Shown one piece after another: positions 55,667 through 64,000 of a stretch of DNA of 64,000 bases (its first letter is position 1; every line of letters starts with the position of its first letter). The notes beneath the pieces were generated by a model, which saw only the letters and a program-made list of their open reading frames with translations, had not been told where the DNA came from and did not search any database. The position numbers and the translations under genes were made by a program. The stretch is from Hydractinia symbiolongicarpus (taxonomy: Eukaryota > Cnidaria > Hydrozoa > Anthoathecata > Hydractiniidae): NCBI RefSeq assembly GCF_029227915.1, contig NC_079884.1, positions 16,678,001 to 16,742,000 on the forward strand. The letters are read 5' to 3'.

Positions 55667-55990
55667 TTGGCAGCAGATTCACTCATCCCGCTGAGTCACG
55701 CTACGCGCCTGTAGAAGGCGAAGCATTAGCCGTAGCCGACGCACTGGATAAAGCTCGGCACTTCGTACTGGGATGTGACAACCTGACCATCGTCGTCGAT
55801 CATAAACCACTTCTTGGACTGTTCAACAACCGATCACTAGAAGATATTCCCAACAACCGGCTCAGAAACCTCAAGGAGAGAACGTTGCGATATCGTTTCA
55901 CTATGCACCACATCCCTGGCATTAAGAATCGTGCTCCAGACACAGTCTCCCGCTATCCCACCGGTAGTCAAACTCCAGATAAGATGCACC
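55667..55990 (+). pseudogene. Gypsy-2 RNase H C-terminal part
   Basis: After the stop at 55664-55666 the translation reads ESRYAPVEGEALAVADALDK, then NLTIVVDHKPLLGLF. These are RNase H blocks in a frame that runs into the integrase frame through RTLRYRFTMHHIPGIKNRAP. Catalytic E and D are visible. The start of this part is in another frame. Confidence 0.65.
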
Positions 55991-57624
55991 TACCGGATGA
56001 CGTTGCTTACATCGACGATGATCAGTCGATATCGGCATTGATCCCCTTCGTAACACCACCTCTGCATCGCATGATATACGACGAGGCCCATCCTACGGTA
56101 CGCACTATCGACACCGATGCTGCGGTAGAAGAGGGTATCCGATTCGCTGCTATATCCACTATAAACTTTCTGCAGTCAGTATCATGGGACAGAGTCCGCC
56201 TGGCGACTGCCAGCGACACTAATATGAAAAATCTGGTGGAGATAATTGAATCAGGCATGCCACCTAATCGTCAAGATCTCCCTCTGGACCTCCAACCATA
56301 CCACCAGTTCAGAGAGAACTTATCGACAGTTGATGGTGTTGCAGTATATAAGGGCAGGATAATTATACCACCACAGCTTCGCAAAGACATCCTTGCTGCG
56401 CTCCATGCCGCTCATCACGGAGTCACGTCCATGACAGGTAGAGCAGTGTCTTCGGTCTTCTGGCCCGGTATGATCACAGCCATCATTCAGCAGAGGAGCA
56501 ATTGCAGCCACTGCAACCGCATGGCACCTTCTCAACCTGACGCACCCCCTTCACCGCTTAATTACCCGAAATACCCGTTTCAGTACATCTTCGCTGACTT
56601 TTTCCACTACAAGGGCCACTACTATCTCGTCTGCGTCGATAGGTATTCCAATTGGCCTATCGTGAAAGAATCTTCCGGCGGAGCGCAAAGCCTTATTAAC
56701 ATCCTACGACGCACGTTCGTCACCTATGGTATCCCAGACGAATTGTCTTCGGATGGGGGCCCAGAATTTACTGCTGCATCCACCAAATCCTTCCTGAATA
56801 ATTGGGGAGTGAGCCATCGTCTGTCTTCCGTGGCATTCCCGCATAGTAATTGCCGTGCAGAAGTCGGTGTGAAGACAGTCAAACGCATGATTACAGACAA
56901 CACTGGGCCCAATGGTGAACTTGATACTGATGCCCTCCAACGAGCAGTACTACAGCATCGCAATACGCCAAACCAGGATACCACGATGTCCCCAGCCATG
57001 TGTTTGTTTGGTAGACCAATCAAGGATTTTATACCGATCCTTCCCGGCAAATATAAACCGCACCCAACCTGGCAGAGCACCCTGCGGGACAGGGAAGGGG
57101 CCCTCCGAAACCGCCACATGAAGGATGCGGAGAGGTTGTCTGAACATACACGACGACTCCCCCCGCTTCTGGTAGATGATCGCGTCAGGATCCAAAACCA
57201 AATCGGTCCCAATCCCCGGAAATGGGACAAGACCGGTTCCGTGGTAGAAGTCAAGCAATATGACCAGTATGTCGTACGTACAGATGGTTCCGGCAGAGTA
57301 ACGCTTCGTAATCGCAAGTTCCTCCGGAAGTATGTCCCTGTTCGTCAGCCAACACCACCAGTCTCTATTTTGGACACACAGAATGTACCACAACCAATTC
57401 CGGCTACAACTGGTCACACCTGTTTGCAGCCTACATCATCCGATACGCCCATGCCCTCAACGGGTCCCCAACCCTCAGATGATCCGCGCGATCGGTCCAC
57501 CAGGAGCCGACATCACCAAACATCCCATTGGATTCCGAACCACCAGTGGAGCCGTGCCCGGCCCCTTTGGGCCATCTGCCGCCTCGTAGACCCACCAGGG
57601 CTCGACGACAGCCATGCAAGTTGA
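55885..57624 (+). CDS. Gypsy-2 integrase (579-residue open frame)
   Basis: This intact frame follows RNase H (HHIPGIKNRAPDTVSRYP). The integrase zinc-binding region is AALHAAHHGVTSMTGRA ... NCSHCNRMAP. The DDE core shows IFADFFHYKGHYYLVCVDRY, ELSSDGGPEFTA and SNCRAEVGVKTVKRM, with D, D and E in place. The C-terminus (RVRIQNQIGPNPRKWDKTG, NRKFLRKYVP) matches the K02A2.6/Gypsy integrase tail. It would insert the DNA copy into the genome. The first methionine is not a true start, because it was part of a longer polyprotein. Confidence 0.88.
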   Translation: MRYRFTMHHIPGIKNRAPDTVSRYPTGSQTPDKMHLPDDVAYIDDDQSISALIPFVTPPLHRMIYDEAHPTVRTIDTDAAVEEGIRFAAISTINFLQSVSWDRVRLATASDTNMKNLVEIIESGMPPNRQDLPLDLQPYHQFRENLSTVDGVAVYKGRIIIPPQLRKDILAALHAAHHGVTSMTGRAVSSVFWPGMITAIIQQRSNCSHCNRMAPSQPDAPPSPLNYPKYPFQYIFADFFHYKGHYYLVCVDRYSNWPIVKESSGGAQSLINILRRTFVTYGIPDELSSDGGPEFTAASTKSFLNNWGVSHRLSSVAFPHSNCRAEVGVKTVKRMITDNTGPNGELDTDALQRAVLQHRNTPNQDTTMSPAMCLFGRPIKDFIPILPGKYKPHPTWQSTLRDREGALRNRHMKDAERLSEHTRRLPPLLVDDRVRIQNQIGPNPRKWDKTGSVVEVKQYDQYVVRTDGSGRVTLRNRKFLRKYVPVRQPTPPVSILDTQNVPQPIPATTGHTCLQPTSSDTPMPSTGPQPSDDPRDRSTRSRHHQTSHWIPNHQWSRARPLWAICRLVDPPGLDDSHAS

Positions 57625-57700
57625 AGGACTACGAATTGACATGACATTTCCCGATCTCTAAACGTTCGTCATCTCTGTTGCCACGATGACTAGGGGGAGA

Positions 57701-57786
57701 TAGAGAACTATTATGTACTGTTTACACTATTATGTACTGTTTCCATTATTATGTTTTATACGTTTGGTTCATCCTACTTATCATTG
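57701..57786 (+). repeat. LTR segment of Gypsy-2, right copy (truncated)
   Basis: 86 bp identical to 52559-52644, preceded by a tagggggaga purine tract. It stops 6 bp before the target duplication of the 41-bp mini-element. Confidence 0.75.
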
Positions 57787-57792
57787 AATCGA

Positions 57793-57847
57793 GTTTCACC
57801 TTGGAGGAAAGAATACGGAAGGAGTATTCTTTCCTCCAAGGTTTCAC
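57793..57847. repeat. 7-bp target duplications GTTTCAC flanking the 41-bp mini-element
   Basis: gtttcac at 57793-57799 and at 57841-57847, immediately bordering 57800-57840. Confidence 0.8.
57800..57840. mobile_element. 41-bp palindromic mini-element (KDZ-type termini back to back)
   Basis: cttggaggaaagaatac, a 7-bp centre ggaagga, then the exact reverse complement of the 17-mer. The first 24 bases equal the terminus at 25256. It is bounded by perfect 7-bp duplications and has no coding interior. Confidence 0.75.
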
Positions 57848-57868
57848 AACACAAAATAATATTCACAA

Positions 57869-58598
57869 CTAGTCGATAAAGCCCGTGGAAAAATCCATTA
57901 AGGCAGAATAAAAATGAAAAAGAATGGTCATTTGAATTTTGATGACGTCAGCAACCCAGCCACAATAAAAAAATAATTCAGAACCTTGTTTTCAAGTTGC
58001 CTCTATTCTGTAGAGCTTAAACTGCCGATAAAGAAAATGTATATGATCATGTGCTTTTGATGAGTGGTTAATGAGATATAAAGCTTTAAAAATTTTGCTG
58101 ACGTCGGCAATAGCCCGTCAAAATCCAAATTTTTTTTAGAAATTTGTATACCTGTTGCCTTCATTGTATAGATCTTAAAACGCTGATCAAGAAAATATAT
58201 AGGATCATGTACTTTTGACAAACGGTTGCAGAGATATTAGGGTTTAAAGGTTTTTTGATGACGTCATCAACCCGTCCATTGCGGAACGGATTCGGTGACC
58301 CAGGTTTGGGAAAATTACCCAAATTGGTCCTAGGTGATCCCTAGTTACCCACGCAGTGAAAAATCATTGACGTCACCACCTCGTTTCCAAGTTATTTGGC
58401 CTTAAAGTTTTAGGCTTCATTAATTTAATAAGATATTGAAGTTAAAGTACTGTTATTGACGTCGCGCCGTAACGTGATAAAATTTAACATTAAAGACATA
58501 CTTTTTTTGGCGACTTCAAAAAGAAATTTCGGCGACATCAAAGGAAAATGACGATATCCACTATGACCGTCACATACACCTCTTATTATTATATAAGA
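57869..58598 (-). mobile_element. Helitron unit B1 (730 bp)
   Basis: Starts CTAGTCGATAAAGCCCGTGG after an A (57868) and ends GA at 58598, joining the next CTAG directly. The 3' hairpin GTGGaaaaatCCAT is slightly degraded. Non-coding. Confidence 0.8.
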
Positions 58599-58809
58599 CT
58601 AGTCGATAAGGCCCGTAGAAAAATCCACTTAGGCAAAAGGACATAAAAAAAATAAGTTGCTTTAGATGTTTTTTGTTGACGTAAGAAATGCATATAGAAA
58701 AAAAATGTTCTTAAAATCTTACACAAAATGTCAAATGTCAAATCTTACACAAAATAAAAAAAGAACAGCTTGCAAGGTGCAAAATCTAGTTGATAAAAAG
58801 TTACAACAA

Positions 58810-58886
58810 CGACACTCACAACATCGACACTCACAACACCAATACTCACAAAACCGACAGTAAGAACACCAACAGTCACAACACGG
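58810..58886. repeat. 15-bp tandem repeat of CGACACTCACAACAC type
   Basis: Five to six imperfect copies. The His/Gln-rich short frame there is incidental. Confidence 0.75.
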
Positions 58887-59633
58887 ATAATAACAATGTC
58901 AGAAATAACGCATCTCAAATATGTACATCTTATAAGTGATTATGTTGAAAACCCTCAGTATTTTATTCTGAAATGTCGAAAAGTTGGCCTGCAAGAGTTA
59001 GCACAAATCAACAAAAATAAGTTCTTTACACATTTTAAATATTGTCTTTCCCTTAAAAGCTTATACAAAAATATGAAAAAGCCATAGTTTAGAAAACATT
59101 AAACGTAAATCTACAAAAATCAGTCATTTCAGTTGCATACCATTCTCTCCCACAAAAACTTACACACAGTGTAAAAATCAACCAGTTAAGAACACAAAAT
59201 TTTTTCTTTTTTAGTATGATGATCCGTACTGGCCTTTACCAACAATTCTGAACCTAAATGTCAAAAAATCAATAAGCAAAGAATAAACTTGAATTAAAAC
59301 AGATCATTATTTTGGAAACATTGTATACGGTTCATAAACAAAAGTTTACACAAAATGTAAAACAGATTGGTTTTTGAGAAACACATCTAAATCAACAAAA
59401 ATAATTTCATTCAGCATGTCGTATATTGCATCAATCTTCCACCAAAAGGTTACGAAACACATCAAAATTTAGAAAAATCAGTCATTTCAGTGCATACAGT
59501 CATCGCCCATTAGATTACAAAATCAGAAACAAAACAATAATAAATAACTTAACACACACACTTTAAATTCTATAAAATTCGTTCCACTTGTCATATTGCA
59601 TGTGGTAAAGTGCACGGGCAATGTGAAAAAAAT

Positions 59634-59984
59634 TATAGATGAATCCAGCATGACGTGATTTGTTTACTTTTTAGCAGTAAGCTCCTTGGCTCTGGCTTTT
59701 GCGTGGCAGGAAAAAAGATGCTAGGATTTGGTAAAGAAAGGTCTTTTACTGTGGATTTCTTCTAACGGGAACATCCTTGGGGTTATAAACTATTATCGAG
59801 TGTAGGTTGATGCCTTGTTTTATTTGAATTCATTAAAAGTCATAAGAATGCCTTCGTTTGTTTGAAGAAATGAAGTGAAAATTACTTTGCTTCACCTAGC
59901 ACCCCAATCTTTTTCCCTGCCACGCAAATGTTAAAGCTGAAAGAGCTTACGACTGAAAATGTAAACAACGGAATTCATCTATAC
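59634..59984. repeat. Foldback element, about 110-bp inverted arms
   Basis: The left arm (tatagatgaatcc ... ttttgcgtggcagg) and right arm (cctgccacgcaaa ... ggaattcatctata) are inverted repeats with small indels. It lies inside Helitron B2. Confidence 0.6.
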
Positions 59985-60534
59985 TCTCTATGGGCTTAAA
60001 AATACATCCTACTATCCTGCAAAAGTTCAAGACTTTGAAAGATTTTGTAGGTAGCTAGCTAGCTTGTTACATCATAATTCGTGCTCATAAAAGAAGAGAA
60101 ATTTGGAAACTATAGTAGTTAGCTATATATAATTAAAAAAAAGGAATAACAACAGAAGTCATAGGTTAGAGAGCTAACCATGGGATGGGGGAGAGCTGGA
60201 CTTGGAGGCTAACATTAGCTAGCTAACAGTAGAGCTAAGACACCCAGTTAAATATACTTAAACTGGGAACACTTACCTAAAACTAAAGCTAGCTATTTAT
60301 GCTTAGTAAAACACATATAGGGGGAAGCAATAGTAATGTAAAATTAATAACATTACAGTTCAACATAACCAAAGTTTTCCGTTTTTTAGTCAGCCAACAG
60401 CTTTATGTAGCATTTTGAATTTTAGGACAATACATTAGTTACGCGCCAGGGCTCATGAATTATGCAACATACAAAACGTAAACAAATATGGCTACATACG
60501 CGGTAAAATATGAAACTGTGGCTTTTCCTGGGAA

Positions 60535-61100
60535 ATGCGAGTCTGCTTGCTCCACCGACATAAAAACCAAACGAATAAAAATATCAAAGTTCTTACTATT
60601 TGTGATTTCAAATCCACTTTAAACTCTAGCCTTTGTTTTCTACTTCTAACTTTACTTTACATCTAGCTCCACTTCTCACTTCACTTTTCTACTTCTTCAC
60701 TTGGTCTCTTTTCTTTTTAAATATATAGCTATGCTTTTTTAAACCACTTTTTTCCTTTTTTTCAAGGTAAAGGGATCGTTCTTCTGTGCTTTTTTTGGTG
60801 GCCTTTATTTTCTACTTCTAAATTTACTTTACTTCTAGCTCCACGTAGCTCCACTTTCACTCCAACTTCACTTTTTCTACTTCTTCACTTGGACTTTTTT
60901 CTTTTTAAATATGCGAGTCTGCCGGACACTTAACTCTAGCGACATAAAAACATAACATCTAAAAATATCAAAGTTCTTCCTATATGTGAATCCAAATCGA
61001 CTTTAAACCCAAGCTTTTATTTTCTACTTCTAACTTTTCTTTACTACTTCTAGCTGCACTCTTCACTTTCGAAGCAACTTCTCGTGGCTTCTAACTTTAC
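60535..61100. repeat. Internal direct duplication, offset about 376 bp
   Basis: atgcgagtctgc ... gacataaaaac ... aaatatcaaagttctt and a following ttctacttctaac tract occur from 60535 and again from 60911. The copies are diverged. Confidence 0.65.
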
Positions 61101-61471
61101 TTTTGTACTTCTACTTCTCCACTTTGACTTTTCTTGCTTTTAATATCTGCACTTTTATGTGACTAAGGGATCGTCGAAAATAAGACATTTTTTAACCGCT
61201 TCTTCAGTTCGCCTTTTGTGTCGAGAACTTTGTCGAGAAATTTTTATGTTTGTTTGTTTTTACGCTAACGGAACTTTTTATTCGAATGCCGTCCCGTTCG
61301 AAAGTACGCATTTCAGCGAATCATACTGCTTATTTTCTATCACGTGGTTTCTAACGGTTGCGAGACAAATGTAAACAAAACAAAAAAAACTCGGCAAACT
61401 CGCGCACTCGGTTGTTAAAAACATCGTATTTGCAAAAGTCACAGACAGAAGCTCTGTAAAATTATAAGAGA

Positions 61472-62209
61472 CTAGTCGATAAGGCCCGTGGAAAAATCCA
61501 CTTAGGCAGAAGGACAATGGAAAAGTAGTTTGTTTTAGATTTTTTGCTGACGTCAGCAGTGCAATTACAAAAATATTTGGCGAAATTTAGTTTATTCGTT
61601 GCCTGTACTATGCAGATGTTAAAACGCTGACCAAGAAAATGTATATGATCATATCTTTTTGATAAGCAGTTAATGAGACGTAAGAGTTTTAACATTTTGC
61701 TGATGTCAGCAATGGCCAGTCAAACCTCCCAATTTTTTTTTTTAGAAATTTGTATACCTGCTGCCTTCATTGTATAGGTCTTGAAACGCTTATCAAGAAA
61801 ATGTATAGGATCGCGTATTTTTGACAAACGGTTGCAGAGATATTAGGATTTGAAGGTTTTTCGATGACGTCATCAACCCGTCCATTCCGAAACGGATTCG
61901 GGGACCCAGGTTTGGGAAAATTACCCAAATTGGTCCTAGTTGGTCCCTAGTTACCCACGCGGTGAAAAATCATTGACGTCACCACCTCGTTTCCAAGTTA
62001 TTTGGCTTCAAAGTTTTAGGTGCACTGTAATGGCTTCATTAATTTAATATAGGATATTGACGTTAAAGTAGTGTTATTTTCGTCGCGTCGTAACGTCAGA
62101 AAATTTAACATATTAGACATGCATTTTTCGGCAACATCAAAGGAAAATGAAGACATCCACTTTGCCTGTCACAGGACACACAGACACACCTAGCGTATTA
62201 TTATATAGA
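61472..62209 (-). mobile_element. Helitron unit B3 (738 bp)
   Basis: CTAG at 61472 with hairpin GTGGaaaaatCCAC, ending GA at 62209 against the next CTAG. Contains three perfect TGACGTCA words. Non-coding. Confidence 0.82.
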
Positions 62210-62962
62210 CTAGTCGATAAGGCCCGTGGAGAAATCCACTTAGGCCGAGGGACAATGGTAAAATAGGTTGTTTTGGATTTTTTGATGACGTCAGCAGTGC
62301 AGATACAAAAAATAATATTTGGAGAAGTTTAGTTTTCGTTGACTGTAATGTGTAGAGTTTGAAACGCTGATCAAAATAATGTATAGGATCATATATTTTT
62401 CAAGGAACACCTAAGGAGAAATAAGGGTTTAAAAAGTTTGCTGACGACAGCATTGGCCCGTCAAAACTCAAATTTTTTTTTAAGAAATTTGTACACCTGT
62501 TGCCTTCATCGTATAGATCTTAAAACGCCGATTAAGAAAATGTATAGGATCATGTATCTTTGACAAACGGTTGCAAAGATATTGGGATTTAAAGGTTTTT
62601 GATGACGTCATCAACCCGTCTATTCCGAAACGGATTCGGGGAAGCAGGTTTAAAAACTTACCCAAATTGGTCCCAGGTGGTCCCTAGTTACCCACGCGGT
62701 GAAAAATCATTGACGTCACCACCTTGTTTCCAAGTTATTTGGCCTCAAAGTTTTAAGTGCACTGTAATGGCCTCCTTAACTTAATATAGGATATTGACGT
62801 TAAAGTAGTGTTATTGACGTCGCGCCGTAACGTCAGAAAATTTAACATATTAGACATGCATTTTTCGGTTACTTCAAAGGAAATTTCGGTAACATCAAAG
62901 GAAAATGAACACATCAACTTTGCCTGTGACAGAGACACGGAACTGGCGTATTATTATATAGA
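62210..62962 (-). mobile_element. Helitron unit B4 (753 bp), near-identical to A1
   Basis: Same length as A1 (39965-40717), with one difference found (cctgtgac here, cctgtcac in A1). Junctions on both sides are GA|CTAG. Non-coding. Confidence 0.85.
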
Positions 62963-63714
62963 CTAGTCGATAAGGCCCGTGGAGAAATCCACTTAGTCAG
63001 AAGGACAATGGAAAATAGGTTGTTTTAGATGTTTTTTGATGACGTCAGCAGTGCAGATACAAAAAAAATTGGTGAAGTTTAGTTTATTCGTTGCCTGTAA
63101 TGTTTAAAGGTTAAAACGCTGATCAAAATAATGTGTAGGATCATATGTTTTCGACAAACGCCTAAGGAGATATAACGTTTAAAAATTTCGCTGACGTCAG
63201 CAATGGCCCGTCAAAACCCAAAAATTTTTATTTAGAAATTTCTATACCTGTTGCCTTCATCGTATAGATCTTGAAACGCTGATCAAGAAAATGTATAGGA
63301 TCATGTACTTTTGATAAACGGTTGCAGAGATATTGGGGTTTGAAGGTTTTTTGATGACGTCATCAACCCGTCCATTCCAAAACAAATTCGGGGACCCAGG
63401 TTTGGGAAAATATCCCAAATTGATCCTAGGTGGTCCCTAGTTATCCACGCGGTGAAAAATCATTGACGTCAGCACCTCGTTTCCAAGTTATTTGGCCTCA
63501 AAATTTTAAGTGCACTGTAACGGCTTCATTAATTTAATATAGGATATTGACGTTAAAGTAGTGTTATTGACCTCGCGCCGTAACGTCAGAAATTTAACAT
63601 ATTAGACATGCATTTTTCGGTTACTTTAAAGAAAATTTCGGTAAGATCAAAGGAAAAGGAACATATCCACTTTGCCTGTTACAGACACACGGAACTGGCG
63701 TATTAATATATAGA
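62963..63714 (-). mobile_element. Helitron unit B5 (752 bp), last of the array
   Basis: CTAG at 62963, ending GA at 63714 and followed by T (63715). The five-unit array is therefore bordered by A on the left and T on the right. Contains four perfect TGACGTCA words. Confidence 0.82.
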
Positions 63715-64000
63715 TGATAAGAATAACAGCTTGCAATCAATCAATGTCTCAATCATACTACACTGGCAAACTATTCGCGCATGATTAACGCATGTTTTCA
63801 GTAGATTAATTTTCCTGATGATTTCGATCGGTAGACCGTAATTTGTAGTGCGGATAGTCGGGTTTAAATACGAGAAAACGAGACAGAGTTGTGTCTACTC
63901 TTCTATGCTATATGTTGTGAAAACCTGGTTTCTACTCCTGGCTATTATTAAAAAAAGGGCAATTCGTAGTCACGATAATGTTCGTTTTTTTTTTACTCAA

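Larger units (their letters stand above)
52559..57786 (+). mobile_element. Gypsy LTR retrotransposon 2 (K02A2.6-like), GC-richer
   Basis: The flanking direct repeats 52559-52644 and 57701-57786 are identical over 86 bp. Between them lie Gag, zinc knuckles, a protease-like region, RT, RNase H and integrase on the plus strand. Coding DNA is visibly GC-richer than the neighbours. The 3' LTR appears truncated at 57786 and no target duplication is visible. RT and RNase H carry frameshifts, so it is not intact. Confidence 0.85.
58599..61471 (-). mobile_element. Helitron unit B2, long (2,873 bp), with foreign interior
   Basis: It has the standard CTAG/hairpin terminus at the left. The last 50 bp at the right (tttgcaaaagtcacagacag ... 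attataagaga) match the end of unit A2. The interior from about 58710 to 61410 is unrelated to the other units and contains a 15-bp repeat tract, a 351-bp foldback structure and a 376-bp-spaced internal duplication. This looks like a Helitron carrying captured or nested sequence. No helicase gene is seen. Confidence 0.65.

Overview
ORGANISM. The window is AT-rich eukaryotic DNA made almost entirely of transposable elements, with small spliced gene fragments between them. The mixture (BEL/Pao, K02A2.6-like Gypsy, a CR1/Jockey-type LINE, KDZ and MULE transposases, THAP/SWIM/YqaJ fragments, tandem Helitrons, AT-rich gctagc-type simple repeats) suggests an early-branching animal, most likely a cnidarian. 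That is an inference from family content; no species-diagnostic gene is present. I see no rRNA gene, no convincing functional tRNA gene and no prokaryotic operon.

LAYOUT. 1-2.77 kb: 3' part of a decayed LINE with an (aag)n tail. 2.77-8.36 kb: no intact gene; degenerate CCATAC repeats, a dispersed direct repeat and a decayed RT-associated module. 8.364-14.048 kb (-): a full-length BEL/Pao retrotransposon with 154-bp LTRs and a 5-bp target duplication, carrying frameshifts and a damaged protease. 12.69-19.61 kb: a 3,460-bp segment (5' LTR, gag and flank) present twice in tandem, almost identical. 19.76-20.67 kb: a MULE-like non-autonomous element with 9-bp TSD. 21.35-21.68 kb: a MITE with TA TSD. 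23.09-26.5 kb: a KDZ-transposase element apparently broken by an inversion, with a cysteine-protease-like gene in its other half. 28.4-31.3 kb: a damaged two-exon fragment, Helitron ends and a small seven-exon gene. 31.48-31.95 kb: a 30-bp minisatellite. 32.8-35.8 kb: gene fragments with THAP, SWIM and YqaJ signatures. 39.97-41.29 kb and 57.87-63.71 kb: two head-to-tail Helitron arrays. 41.36-45.03 kb: a long inverted-repeat element holding a tRNA-derived SINE. 45.2-47.6 kb (-): a damaged MULE transposase gene with OTU-like and SWIM modules. 48.11-57.79 kb: a decayed Gypsy element followed by a second, GC-richer Gypsy element that begins inside its 3' LTR.

HOW IT FITS TOGETHER. Most coding sequence serves element mobility (Gag, PR, RT, RNase H, integrase, DDE transposases). 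The strongest new signals are structural. A transposon terminal repeat beginning CTTGGAGGAAAGAATAC is attached to KDZ-transposase exons and also occurs as two tiny 34-bp and 41-bp near-palindromes, each flanked by a perfect 7-bp target duplication. One of these sits inside an older reading frame, which is continuous again when 41 bp are discounted. The Helitron arrays have exact A|CTAG...GA|T outer borders, near-identical units 22 kb apart and about twenty TGACGTCA palindromes. A 170-residue protein of unknown function is predicted from seven small exons whose six introns are all phase 1.
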